A stretch of 64,000 nucleotides of DNA. Source: Streptomyces diastatochromogenes. Its GTDB lineage: Bacteria; Actinomycetota; Actinomycetes; Streptomycetales; Streptomycetaceae. Below are positions 1 through 8,735 of the stretch, in pieces; the stretch's first letter is position 1; each line of letters opens with the position of its first letter. A program made the position numbers and the translations under genes. The notes below the pieces were generated by a model that searched no databases, was not told the DNA's origin, and was given only the letters and a program-made list of their open reading frames with translations. Where the stretch lies: positions 496,001 through 560,000 of the forward strand of contig JAPTYK010000001.1 of the NCBI GenBank assembly GCA_026913215.1. The letters run 5' to 3'.

Positions 1-400
1 GGGCGGTCGCCGGGTGGTCAGGGGCGTCGACGAGGACGCGGCCCGGCTGGAGCTCGGGGTGGCCGGCGAAGCGGGTGCCGAGCAGCTCGCCGTAGAAGGG
101 CCAGTCCGGTTCGGCGTTGGCGGCGGCGTGCACGGCGAGGAGCGCGCCGCCGCCCCGGAGGTACGCGGCGAAGGCCGCGCGCCCCTCGGGCGTCAGGACG
201 TTCCCGGTCGTGGACAGCAGGACGACGACGGCGCACCGGCCGAGCCGCTCGGGGGTGAAGGCGCCCGGCTCCTCGGTGGTCTCGGCGGCGAGTCCGAGTC
301 CTCCCGCCAGTTCGGCGAGGGCGGCGGCGCCGGCGGGGATCGAGTCGTGGCGGTATCCCGCCGTACGGGTGTAGATCAGGGCGTCGGCGGCGGTGGGCAC
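1..400 (-). CDS. ThuA-like domain protein (3' end outside window)
   Basis: The reading frame starts at a GTG (positions 398-400) and runs off the left edge with no stop, so only about 133 N-terminal residues are present. The start MPTAADALIYTRTAGYRHDS, then a VVLLSTTGNVLTPEG segment and GGALLAVHAAAN, is typical of the ThuA family (trehalose-utilisation-like, glutamine-amidotransferase-like fold). The region ends around GTRFAGHPELQPG, the usual middle of the domain. ThuA proteins often sit in sugar-uptake loci and are linked to oxidation or metabolism of disaccharides; the exact reaction here is unknown. The frame is unbroken. A LacI-type palindrome lies about 70 bp upstream, which suggests carbohydrate control. 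Confidence 0.8.
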   Translation of the reverse strand, partial: MPTAADALIYTRTAGYRHDSIPAGAAALAELAGGLGLAAETTEEPGAFTPERLGRCAVVVLLSTTGNVLTPEGRAAFAAYLRGGGALLAVHAAANAEPDWPFYGELLGTRFAGHPELQPGRVLVDAPDHPATA

Positions 401-467
401 GCGAGGGACTCCGGGGCGGGGCGGCACGGGGAGGGCGAGGGGTGGAGAAAGCCGGGGGAAAGCGGGG

Positions 468-479
468 GAAAGCGCTTTC
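468..479. promoter_or_regulatory. LacI-type palindromic operator candidate
   Basis: GAAAGCGCTTTC is a perfect 12-bp palindrome with a central CG, in the intergenic region between the ThuA-like gene (start at 400) and the DUF3626 gene (start at 549). A wider inverted repeat, GGTGGAGAAAG at 441-451 and CTTTCTCCACC at 475-485, overlaps it. GAAAGCGCTTTC-like sites are typical of actinobacterial LacI sugar repressors. No lacI gene is adjacent inside the window, so the cognate regulator is unknown. Confidence 0.5.
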
Positions 480-548
480 TCCACCGTGCTGACCGTAGCC
501 ACTGAAAACCCCGCGCCGCAACCCCCGTCCCTCGGGCAGACTGCCGCG

Positions 549-1367
549 ATGACAGCTCTCCATGATCACGGACGGCGCGCGCTCGGCCATGTGGCCGAGC
601 GCTCCACCGGCACTCCGCTCGACCCGGCCCTGCGGGTCACCCTCAATTTCCACCCGCACTTCCTGCACCGGCTCGCGGACGAAGGGATCTACCGCTCCCA
701 GTTCGTCACCGGCAACGGCAACGGCGGCCTCACCGCCCGCCCCGGCGGGGACCGCTGGCGCTGGAGAGCCGCATCTTCGGCGGGGCGTACGACGCGGCCC
801 CGCCGAGGCGCGCCCGGTGTACGGCGCCCTCGACTTCCGCCGCCGCCCCTTCGGCGCGGCCCCCGCTTCGGCTCCGCCCATCTGCGGCTCACGGCGGCCG
901 CCGTGGACCGGGCGACCTTCTGCTATCCCGACAGCTTCCTGGAGCCCGAGGACTTCGGCGTCGCCTCCCGGATGCGTCTGATCGCCCTCGCCGAGGCCGA
1001 CGAGAGCGATCCGCTCGACGACTACATCGAGGCGCAGGTCCACGGCCCGGTGGTGATCGCGCGCGACGTGGAGGCGCTGGTCCTGGACCCGAGCCACCGG
1101 GGCACGGAGGTGGAGGAGGCGGCGCGGCGGCTGCCGTGTCCGCTGGAGTGGCACGGGGGCTTCCGCGTCTCCGTGGACGAACTGCGGCGGCATCCCGACT
1201 TCCGGGGGCCCGAGTACGTGGAACTCGCGGCCCGGATCGCGGTCGACGGCCGGCTGGACGCCCGGATCGTGCAGGAGGCGGCCGCGTCGGGGCGGTACGA
1301 CCAGCAGGACGTCAAGAAGGTCTGGCACTACCTGGCCCGCTTCGGCGCCCCCGCCGCCCGCCCCTAG
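549..1367 (+). CDS. DUF3626 domain protein (frameshifted)
   Basis: The ATG at 549 begins MTALHDHGRRALGHVAERS and the gene reads to TAG at 1367, about 272 residues after repair. The signature stretches are LNFHPHF, SQFVTGNGNGGLT, FGGAYDAAP, VYGALDF and RFGSAHLRLT, which match DUF3626, a family of unknown function common in actinomycetes and fungi. Three single-base losses around 771, 808 and 862 disrupt the section from WRWE to APRFGS. Their sum restores the original frame, so the C-terminal part is again continuous. No transmembrane segment or signal peptide is visible. Conserved His, Asp and Glu residues (for example NFHPH) could be catalytic, but this is inference. Confidence 0.8.
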   Translation: MTALHDHGRRALGHVAERSTGTPLDPALRVTLNFHPHFLHRLADEGIYRSQFVTGNGNGGLTARPGGDRWRWRAASSAGRTTRPRRGAPGVRRPRLPPPPLRRGPRFGSAHLRLTAAAVDRATFCYPDSFLEPEDFGVASRMRLIALAEADESDPLDDYIEAQVHGPVVIARDVEALVLDPSHRGTEVEEAARRLPCPLEWHGGFRVSVDELRRHPDFRGPEYVELAARIAVDGRLDARIVQEAAASGRYDQQDVKKVWHYLARFGAPAARP

Positions 1368-1807
1368 GACTCCCGTTCCGGGCCGCCCCGTTCGACGCCG
1401 CCCCGTTCGACGCCGCCCTGTTCGACACCGCTCTGTTCGACGCCGCTCTGTTCGATCTGCCGGATGAGCCGCTTGAGCTGGGTGACCTCGGCCTGGAGCG
1501 CGCGGCCGCCGGCGGGCGTGAGGGAGAGCCAGGTGCGGGGGCGCCTGCCCTCGTACCCCTTCTCGATCTCGACGAGGCCGACCTTCTCCAGGACGGCCAG
1601 GTGCTGGCTGAGGTTTCCGGCGGTGAGACCGAGGGCGGTGCGCAGGAAGCCGAACTCGACGCGGCGGGCCTGGTGGGCGACGGTGAGGATGCCGAGGCGC
1701 ACGCGCTGGTGGACGACGTCGTCGAGGCCGAGAATGGGGTGCGGGTCGACCTGTTCGCCCTGCCGGCCCTGTTCGCCCTGCCGGTCCTGTTCGCTCCGCC
1801 GGCTCAT
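1364..1807 (-). CDS. Winged-helix DNA-binding regulator with repeat tails
   Basis: The ATG at 1807 begins MSRRSEQDRQGEQ and gives 147 residues. The core, from VDPHPILGLDDVVHQRVRLG through LGLTAGNLSQHLAVLEKVGLVEI to RTWLSLTPAGGRAL, is a MarR/ArsR-like winged helix of the HTH_34 type. These regulators usually control an adjacent membrane protein. Both tails are low complexity: an N-terminal hexapeptide repeat (DRQGEQ/GRQGEQ) encoded by an 18-bp repeat at 1751-1804, and a C-terminal GVEQS/GVERG series. The ATG lies in an ATGA overlap with the upstream membrane protein gene, so the two are translationally coupled. The frame is intact. Ligand and targets are unknown. Confidence 0.8.
   Translation of the reverse strand: MSRRSEQDRQGEQGRQGEQVDPHPILGLDDVVHQRVRLGILTVAHQARRVEFGFLRTALGLTAGNLSQHLAVLEKVGLVEIEKGYEGRRPRTWLSLTPAGGRALQAEVTQLKRLIRQIEQSGVEQSGVEQGGVERGGVERGGPERES
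1385..1456. repeat. 15-bp tandem repeat inside regulator 3' end
   Basis: Nearly five copies of a 15-bp unit (consensus gccccgttcgacgcc) lie head to tail at 1385-1456, with scattered substitutions. Because the unit is a multiple of three it encodes an in-frame pentapeptide series (GVEQS/GVERG) at the C-terminus of the minus-strand regulator. Such short units can change copy number by slippage without breaking the gene. Confidence 0.85.
1751..1804. repeat. 18-bp tandem repeat at regulator 5' end
   Basis: Three copies of an 18-bp unit based on ctgttcgccctgccgg(c/t)c occupy 1751-1804. They encode the Glu/Gln-rich N-terminus of the minus-strand winged-helix regulator in frame. Together with the 15-bp array at the other end of the same gene, the regulator has expandable repeats at both termini. 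Confidence 0.8.
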
Positions 1808-2556
1808 GAGCGGCCGTTCCTGCCGGACCGCTCGGCCAGGGCGAAACCGAGGGCGCCGACCAGGAGGAGTGCGCCGGGGACGGCGAAGTGGGGCACGGTG
1901 GACCAGGGGGAGGTGGCCGGGATCCCCCATCCGCCGGGCCCGCGCGGCGCCAGCTCGACGGCCAGGTACACCGCGGCGAGCAGCAGCAGGACACGGCTGC
2001 GTTCCACCCGGGCCAGCACCAGCAGGGGCAGTCCGACGGCCGTGGCGTTCCCGGTGAGCCGTTCGAGGAACAGCGTCGCCCCGGAGTCCGCGTCGAGGCG
2101 CAGACCCCAGAAGTCGAACGGTTCGCCGGGGTTCGGCATCCCGTGGCGGAGGACCCAGAGCTGGGTGGCGGCGACCAGGCCGACCAGCGCGATCCCGGTG
2201 AGGACGTACGGACGGACCGGGCTGCCGACGCCACGGCCTCGGGAGCGCCGGAGGTAGAAGAACGCCGTCGCGGCGTAGGCGACGGCGAGACCGGCCGTCC
2301 AGTAGAAGGGCGAGCCCTGGGTCGCCACGGTGCATTCGGCACCCGCGGCGGGGTCGCCCGGCGGGCAGGGGACGGTCTTGACCTCGAAGGTGAGGCGGCC
2401 GACGAGGATTCCGCCCAGCGTGAGCGCGCCGAGGAGCAGGAGGGGGAACCAGGTGGCGCGCTGGGCGGCGCGGACCCGGCGGGTCAGTTCGCCGAGGCCG
2501 GCGAGGACTTCCTGGGGAGTGCCCGGTGAGGGCACCGATGCGTCTGCCATGCGCAT
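1804..2556 (-). CDS. Multi-pass membrane protein partnered with regulator
   Basis: The likely start is ATG at 2556 (MRMADASVPSP) or ATG at 2550 (MADASV); no strong ribosome-binding site precedes either. The protein is about 250 residues. Hydrophobic segments include WFPLLLLGALTLGGILVG, FYWTAGLAVAYAATAFFYL, YVLTGIALVGLVAATQLWV, a paired segment around GLPLLVLARV and LLLLAAVYLAVEL, and PGALLLVGALGFALA, suggesting about six membrane spans. An N-terminal cytoplasmic region (EVLAGLGELTRRVRAAQ) precedes the first span. Membrane proteins of this type are regularly found upstream of HTH_34 regulators in streptomycetes. The function is unknown. The stop overlaps the regulator start by four bases. Confidence 0.75.
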   Translation of the reverse strand: MRMADASVPSPGTPQEVLAGLGELTRRVRAAQRATWFPLLLLGALTLGGILVGRLTFEVKTVPCPPGDPAAGAECTVATQGSPFYWTAGLAVAYAATAFFYLRRSRGRGVGSPVRPYVLTGIALVGLVAATQLWVLRHGMPNPGEPFDFWGLRLDADSGATLFLERLTGNATAVGLPLLVLARVERSRVLLLLAAVYLAVELAPRGPGGWGIPATSPWSTVPHFAVPGALLLVGALGFALAERSGRNGRS

Positions 2557-2626
2557 CAGCTTTGCATCACAAACCAGTTGGGACAAGAGACTGAGCCGAG
2601 CGCGCTCGCGATCCGTTGTCGCATCG

Positions 2627-2642
2627 GATACATCTCTGTATC
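2627..2642. promoter_or_regulatory. GATACA-N4-TGTATC inverted repeat
   Basis: A perfect 6-bp inverted repeat, GATACA-TCTC-TGTATC, lies 45 bp upstream of the class II aldolase gene, in the region it shares with the divergent membrane protein gene. The size and symmetry suit a TetR-family operator, and a TetR gene lies just beyond the aldolase. The pairing is inferred from position only. Confidence 0.5.
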
Positions 2643-2687
2643 TTTTGGCGCGCCGCCCCGCCTTGCCCCCCTCGCCGAGGAGCCGTC

Positions 2688-3492
2688 ATGAGCACCGTGC
2701 CGCCCGCTCTCGCAGCCGCCGTCGGGCCGCTGCCCGAAGGCGCGATCGTGCCGCTTCCGCCCGCCTTCGAGTCCGTCGAGGAGGAGCGCCGGTACCGCAA
2801 GGAGCAGCTCGCCGCGGGGTTCCGGATCTTCGGAGGTTCGGCTTCTCCGAGGGGTCGCCGGGCACATCACCGTCCGCGACCCGGGTGACCCGAACGCCTT
2901 CTGGGTCAACCCGTTCGGCATGAGCTTCACCCAGATCAAGGCCTCGGACCTGATCCTGGTGGACCACGAGGGGAACGTCCTCGAAGGGCGCCGGCCCGTG
3001 AACCGGGCCGCGTTCGTCATCCACTCGCGGGTCCACGCCGCCCGGCCCGACGCGGTCGCCGCCGCGCACTCGCACTCCCTGCACGGAAAGGCCTTCTCCA
3101 GCCTCGGCATCCCGCTCGACCCGATCACCCAGGACGCCTGCGCGTTCTTCGAGGACCACGGGATCTACGACGACTACCGGGGCGTCGTGAACGAGACCGA
3201 GGAGGGCGAGCGGGTCGCCAAGGCACTCGGCGACTTCAAGGCGGTCATCCTCAAGAACCACGGGCTGCTCACGGTCGGCCACTCCGTCGCCGAGGCCGTG
3301 TGGTGGTTCGTCACCATGGAGCGCTCCTGCCAGGCGCAGCTCCTGGCGATGGCGGCGGGCACCCCGCAGCTCATCGACCGCGAGACGGCCCTGCTCACCC
3401 GGGGGCAGATCGGCGGGCACCTGGCCGGCTGGTTCCAGGCGCGCCCGCTGTGGGATCAGATCACCGCGTCCGACCCGGACCTCTTCGACTGA
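2688..3492 (+). CDS. Class II aldolase/adducin family protein (frameshifted)
   Basis: The ATG at 2688 (MSTVPPALAAAVGP) follows a GAGGAG motif; the stop is at 3490-3492, about 268 residues. After repair the protein has the class II aldolase order: RFGFSEGVAGHITVRDP, FWVNPFGMSFTQI, the zinc-site segment AAAHSHSLHGKAFS, and ILKNHGLLTVGHSVAEAVWW, with His residues expected to bind metal. Members cleave phosphorylated or free sugar acids or act as epimerases or decarboxylases; bacterial proteins closest in layout act on short hydroxy-acids. One or two base losses between about 2833 and 2860 split the frame just before GVAGHIT. The 3' end overlaps the convergent TetR gene by 37 bp. The substrate cannot be told from sequence. 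Confidence 0.85.
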
Positions 3493-4118
3493 CCGGAGGG
3501 TCCCCGGCCGGGGATCTCGCGGGTCGTCGCCTCCAGGAGCGGGGCGAGGAACTGCCGTTCCAGGGTGCCGGGCGGCAGTTCGGCCGGCTCCACGTAGCTC
3601 TGCGCGAGACCGCCCTCGCGCAGGGCGATGAGGAGGCGGGCGAACCGGTCGGCCTCCACGGTCAGTTCGCGTCCGGCCCGGCGCAGCACGAGGGTGAGGC
3701 CGCGGGCGATCTCCGCCCGCAGCCGCGCGTCGTGGCGCGCGAGCACCCAGGCGGCCTGCCGGTCGCGGATCGCGTGCAGGGTGAACTCGGTGGTGACGAG
3801 GTACCACTCCCGCTCGTCCGGCTCGACGCGGGCGGCGAGCTCCGCGAGCCGGGTGAGGGTGTACTCCTCGGGCGTCAGCGCGTCGATGGCCTCGGCGAGG
3901 CGGCGCACGGTCCGCTCGCTGTGCTCGTCGAAGAGCGCGAGGAAGAGCTCTTCCTTGCTCGCGAAGTTCGAGTAGTACGCGCCCCGCGTGTAGCCGGCGC
4001 GCTCGCAGATCTGCTCGATGGTCGTCGCGTGGAAGCCGTGCTCGGCGAAGGTCTCCAGGGCCGCCTTCAGGAGCGCCGCGCGGGTGCGGGGCCGGCGCCT
4101 GGTGACACCTTTCGGCAC
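3456..4118 (-). CDS. TetR/AcrR family regulator
   Basis: The GTG at 4118 begins MPKGVTRRRPRTRAALLKAA and gives 220 residues. The N-terminal helix-turn-helix is clear: ALETFAEHGFHATTIEQICE followed by AGYTRGAYYSNFASKEELFL. The ligand-binding half has the usual helical composition (LTRLAELAARVEPDEREWYL, LARHDARLRAEIARGLTLV). An earlier in-frame start is possible but would add a Pro/Gly-rich extension lacking homology. It converges on the class II aldolase gene, and a GATACA-TCTC-TGTATC palindrome lies at the aldolase promoter, so local control of that gene is plausible. The frame is intact. Confidence 0.88.
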   Translation of the reverse strand: MPKGVTRRRPRTRAALLKAALETFAEHGFHATTIEQICERAGYTRGAYYSNFASKEELFLALFDEHSERTVRRLAEAIDALTPEEYTLTRLAELAARVEPDEREWYLVTTEFTLHAIRDRQAAWVLARHDARLRAEIARGLTLVLRRAGRELTVEADRFARLLIALREGGLAQSYVEPAELPPGTLERQFLAPLLEATTREIPGRGPSGQSKRSGSDAVI

Positions 4119-4218
4119 GGGTGCGTCCTCCTCGGTCGGGCCGCTCGCGCGGCGGACGCCCACCTTACCGGCGGCTCCTTCCCGGGCGGCGATCAGCACC
4201 GGCGGATAAAATCCACAC

Positions 4219-7002
4219 ATGGCAGAGCGGCCCGTCGTGCCCGCGGCGCCCGGTCTTGTCCTCGAGATCGACGGGGACGCGACGCTCATGGACCCGCGTC
4301 GCGTCTATCGCATCGGGCGCGACCCCAGCAGCGACATCGTCCTCGCGGACGCGCGGGCGTCCTGGCACCACGCGGTGCTCAGCGCCACGGGCGACCACTG
4401 GACCCTGGCGGACGAGGGCAGCACGAACGGCACGTTCGCGGACGGCCTGCGCATCGCCCGGACACGGCAGGTCGGTCCCGGCACGGTCGTACGCTTCGGT
4501 CACCCGGCCGACGGCCCCGCGCGGTCCTCACGACCGGCCCCCGGCCCGCCCGCCCCACCACCACCGGCCGCCGGGGCCGCCCCTCCGCGCCGCCGGCGGG
4601 CGCGGGCCCCGTCCCCGCCGCACCCCGCCCGACGCGCAGGCCGCCCCCGCCTCCGTACACCTGCCGAAGGCGCCCCTGCCCGAGGAGCCGTGGCCCGAGG
4701 CACCGGTGCCCGAGCCCCCACAGCCCGAGGAGCCCGCGCCGGGGACGCCGTACCCGAGGAGCCCGCGCCGGGGACGCCGTACCCCGAGGAGCCCGCCCGG
4801 AAGCTCCGTACCCGGAGGAGCCCACTCCGGAGCCTTCGTACCCCGAGGATCCCGCCCCCGGGAGCCCGTCCCCCGAGCCCCCTCCCCCGGAGCCCCTCCC
4901 CGGAGGCCCCGCCGCCCGAAGCGTTTCGGCGGGAGGCGCCGCCGCCTTCCCGCACGCCGAACCCTCCGGCCCCCGTCCGTCTCGCATCCCGCGGAGACTG
5001 GGACGTTCCGGCGGCCGACGTCCGTGCGGCCGTTGCCGGCGCACGGGGTCCGGATCGGCCGGGCGCCGGACAACGACGTGGTGGTGCCCGATCTGATCGT
5101 GTCGCGGAGGCACGCCGAGCTGCGGGCGCGTCCGGACGGGACGTACTGGATCCATGACCTCGGGAGTCACAACGGGACCTTCCTCAACGGCGTTCCCGTC
5201 GTCGAGGCGCGGGTGACGGCGGAGGACATCGTCGGGATCGGGCGGTGCGCGTTCTGTCTGATCGGCGGGCAGCTCGTCGAGTTCACCGACACCGGCGAGG
5301 TGTCCCTCGACGTCAGGGAGCTCGCGGTGACCGTCGACCACGGGCGCAGGACGCTCCTCGACGAGGTGTCGTTCCCGGTGGGCCAGAAGTGCCTGCTCGC
5401 GGTCGTCGGGCCGTCCGGCGCGGGAAGTCGACGCTGCTGGGCGCGCTCACCGGCCAGCGGCCGGCCGACCGGGGCACGGTGCTCTACGACGGCCGCGACC
5501 TCTACCGGGACTACGCCGAACTGCGCCAGCGCATCGGGCTCGTCCCGCAGGACGACATCCTGCACCTCCAGCTCACCGTCCGCAGGGCCCTCGGGTACGC
5601 CGCCGAGCTCCGCTTCCCGGAGGACACCGTGGCGGCCGAACGGCGGGCCCGGGTCGACGAGGTGATCCGGGAGCTCGGGCTCGTGGAGCGCGCCGAGCAG
5701 CCGATCCACAGCCTCTCCGGCGGCCAGCGCAAGCGCGTGAGCGTGGCGCTGGAACTGCTGACCAAGCCGTCCCTGCTCTTCCTGGACGAGCCGACCTCCG
5801 GTCTGGACCCGGGCATGGACCGCTCCGTGATGCACATGCTGCGCGGGCTCGCGGACGACGGCCGGACGGTCGTGGTGGTCACGCACAGCGTGCTCAGCCT
5901 CGACGTGTGCGACCGGCTGCTCGTGCTCGCGCCGGGCGGCCGGGTCGCGTACTACGGGCCGCCCGGCGACACCCTCGGCTTCTTCGGCTTCGAGCAGTGG
6001 CCGGAGGCCTTCGAGGCCTTCGAGAACGACCGGGACCGCGACTGGGCCGGGCAGTACCGGTCCTCCCGCTTCCACCGCCGCTACATCGCGGACGCGACGG
6101 CCCGCCCCGACGTCCCCGTACCCGTACCCGTGAGCGGTGTCCCCGCGAGCGGCCGGGCGGCCGTGGAGCCCGGTCCGCCGCCGAAGCCGCAGAGCTGGGG
6201 CTCCCAGCTGCGGACGCTCGTGCGCCGGTACGCGGCGGCGCTCTCCGCCGACCGGACCTTCCTCGCCATCATGATCGCCCTGCCGTTCGTGATGGGCGCG
6301 ATGGCCCGCTCCCTGTCCGAGGGCAGCCTCAACCCCGAGTCGACGCTGAACGTGCTGCTCATCCTCTGTGTGGGCGGGGTCCTCACGGGCGCGGCGAACG
6401 CCGTGCGCGAGCTGGTCAAGGAGCGCACGATCTACCGCCGGGAGAGAGCCGTCGGCCTGTCCCGCTCCGCCTACCTCGCCTCCAAGGTGGTGGTCCTCGG
6501 TCTGATCACGGTCGTGCAGGCGGTGGTGCTGACCCTGGTGGCGCTGATCGGCGTGCCGCTGAACGTGCCCGGCGGCAAGGGCGTCCTGATGCCACCGCTG
6601 GTGGAGATCACCCTCGCGGTCGCGCTCCTCGCCTTCACGGCGATGATGCTCGGTCTGCTGGTGTCGGCGCTCGTCCGCAAGGAGGAGGTGACGATGCCGC
6701 TGCTCGTCCTCCTCGCGATCGTGCAGGTGGTGTTCTGCGGGGCGCTGCTCAAGGTGCGCGGCACGCCCGTCCTGGAGCAGCTGGCCTGGCTGGTGCCCTC
6801 GCGGTGGGCGTTCGCGGCGATGGGCGCGACGATCGACATCGGGAGGATCGCGCCGGGCGAGAAGACCGCCGATCCGCTGATGCGGCACACGGCGGCGGCC
6901 TGGCTGTTCGACATGGGCGCGATGGTGGCGCTGTGTCTCGTCCTCGCCCTGGTCGTGGCCCGGCTGCTGCGCCGCCACGAGCCGGTCGTCATGCGGAGGT
7001 AG
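4219..7002 (+). CDS. FHA-FHA-ABC exporter, Rv1747-like (frameshifted)
   Basis: One long gene, about 930 residues after repair, starts at ATG 4219 (MAERPVVPAAPGLVLEIDGD). Domains in order: an FHA domain (YRIGRDPSSDIVL to STNGTFADG), a Pro/Glu-rich linker, a second FHA domain (RIGRAPDNDVVVPDLIVSRRHAEL to GSHNGTFLNG), an ABCG-type ATPase (Walker A GPSGAGKST with a lost base near 5425, signature SLSGGQRKRVSV, Walker B LLFLDEPTSGLDP) and six membrane spans ending in RRHEPVVMRR. This is the architecture of Mycobacterium tuberculosis Rv1747, an exporter whose FHA domains are phosphorylated by PknF. A kinase gene lies just downstream here. Frame breaks fall near 4530, 4753, several points to 5030, and 5425. 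Transport substrate unknown. Confidence 0.88.
4724..4796 (+). repeat. Tandem EEPAPGTPYP repeat in FHA linker
   Basis: A 29-nt sequence at 4724-4752 is repeated exactly at 4753-4781, then a third copy begins. The full unit should be 30 nt (EEPAPGTPYP). The first junction reads gtacccgagg while the second reads gtaccccgagg, so copy one is short by a single C. This gives internal evidence for a one-base loss within the linker. Confidence 0.8.
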
Positions 7003-7085
7003 GCCGTGAGCTTTCCCGTACCGGAGGGGCAGGCCCGGAGGAGCAGGCCCCCGGGCGTCCCCGTACCTCCCGGAGGAGCAGGCCC

Positions 7086-7729
7086 GTGAGCGTCCCCGTG
7101 TCCGAGTACGTGCCGGACTTCCGGCCCACGCACGTGGTGCCGCGCTCCGGTCTGTCCGCCTGGGAGGCGCCCGATCCGGAGCTGCCCACGACGCCCCTCG
7201 ACGCCTTCCTGCCCGTGCGTCTGGAGGAGCGGACGGGCGACTGGGGGCGGGTGCTGTGCTCGAACGGCTGGACCGCGTGGGTCGACGCGCGCCTGCTGGT
7301 GAGCGTGCCGGACGATCCTCCGGCGGCGGGCGGGCCCTCGCCAGGACCGCCGATCCCCGGCCGCTGATCGCCCGCGCCGAGGACGCGCTCGGCCGTTACC
7401 GGCGGGCGGCGGAGGAGCTGGGCGCGGGGCGGCTCGACGGCGAGGGCTTCCGGCTGCGGACCCGCGGCCTGCGGGTGGGCATGGTCGTCGACGGGGAGTC
7501 GGTGTGGCTGTACGACGCGGAGCACGAGCGCTGGGTGTACTGCGACGGCCTCGGACTCGGTACGTACGCGGCGTCGGCTGCCCCTCGGCCGCCGCGCCCG
7601 CGCCCGGCCCTGTACCGGAGGCCGCGGAGGCGGGGTACGAGCCGACGCAGGTGGTGCCCCAGGTGGATCCGGCGGCGGTCGCCGGGCCGCCGCCGACGCG
7701 GGTCGTGGGGCGGGACGGACCGGGGGTGA
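7086..7729 (+). CDS. SH3-like protein between FHA-ABC exporter and kinase (frameshifted)
   Basis: The GTG at 7086 begins MSVPVSEYVPDFRPTHVVPR. The first 80 residues (TTPLDAFLPVRLEERTGDWG, VLCSNGWTAWVDARLLV) resemble a bacterial SH3-like domain. A second conserved block follows after a break near 7342: LIARAEDALGRYRRAAEELG, then LRVGMVVDGESVWLYDAEHE. A disordered tail contains further Thr motifs before the kinase gene. Breaks fall near 7342 and 7600, so the exact stop (TGA 7727-7729 here) is uncertain. The gene sits between the FHA-ABC transporter and the kinase with almost no spacing, suggesting an adaptor or substrate. PTHVVP, PTQVVP and PTRVVG repeat a T-x-V-V pattern; pThr with a +3 aliphatic residue is a common FHA ligand. 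No known family name is assigned. Confidence 0.65.
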
Positions 7730-7735
7730 GGGCCG

Positions 7736-8735
7736 ATGACGGGCGGCGGGGCGCACGGGGACGCGGAGCTCCCGGCCGGCCGGGCGTCGGGGCTGCTCGG
7801 CAAGGAGATCGCGGGCTACCGCGTGGAGGGCGAGATCGGGCGCGGCGGCATGGCGGTCGTGTACCGGGCGCGGGACCTGCGCCTCGACCGGACGGTGGCG
7901 CTGAAGCTGCTGGCCCCCGAGCTGGCCCGCAACGACACCTTCCGCAAGCGCTTCGCGCACGAGTCGCGGGTCGCCGCCTCGATCGACCACCCGCACATCG
8001 TGCCGGTCTTCGAGGCGGGCGAGACGGAGGGCGTGCTGTACATCGCCATGCGGTACGTGGCGGGGCGGGACCTGGCGGCCCTCCTCGACCGCGAGGGGCC
8101 GCTGCCGCCGGTGAAGGCGGGCCGGATCGCGGTGCAGGTGGCCTCGGCCCTGGACGCGGCGCACGCACACGACCTGGTGCACCGGGACGTGAAGCCCGGC
8201 AACGTCCTGGTCGCCGAGGGCACCGACGGCGACCATCCGGAGCACGTCTACCTGACCGACTTCGGCCTGACGAAGAAGTCCCTCTCGCTGACCGGCTTCA
8301 CGACGGTGGGCGAGTTCGTGGGGACGCTCGACTACGTGGCGCCGGAGCAGATCTCCGGCAAGCCGGTGGACGGCCGGTGCGACGTCTACAGCCTGGCGTG
8401 CGTGGTCTTCGAGACCCTGGTGGGGGTGCCGCCGTTCCGCCGCGACAGCGACTGGGCGGTGCTGTGGGCCCAGCAGTACGATCCCCCGCCCCCGCTCTCG
8501 GAGCTACGGCCGGGGCTGCCGCCGGCGGCGGACGCGGTCTTCGCGAAGGCCCTCGCGAAGACGCCCGAGGAGCGGTACGGCACCTGTCTGGAGTTCGTCG
8601 CCGCCCTGCGCACCGCCCTGGCCGGCGCGGACGGGGCCGGTCCGGCGACGCCGGGGCACCGCACCGGCTCGGCGCCCCGCCGCCCCGCCCGCGTGGGCGC
8701 GACCGGTCTTCCGGGAGCTGTCGGGCGGGGCCTAG
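7736..8735 (+). CDS. Cytosolic Ser/Thr protein kinase, PknF-type context
   Basis: The ATG at 7736 follows GGGGTGAGGG and gives about 333 residues. All kinase landmarks are present: glycine loop EIGRGGMAVVY, ATP-anchoring Lys in VALKLLAPE (residue 57), catalytic loop VHRDVKPGNVLV (Asp 151), DFGLTKK, an activation loop rich in Ser/Thr (SLTGFTTVGEFVGTLDYVAPEQ region) and DVYSLACVVFETLVG. There is no transmembrane segment and no PASTA repeat, unlike PknB-type kinases. The end is uncertain: reading through gives an unlikely tail, whereas one base loss near 8702 yields PVFRELSGGA and TAG at 8733-8735. It likely phosphorylates the neighbouring FHA transporter or SH3-like protein; this is inference from synteny with PknF/Rv1747. 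Confidence 0.88.

Noticed and set aside
1385..1456. CRISPR-like array
   Set aside because: The units are contiguous 15-bp coding repeats with no spacers. No cas genes are in the window.
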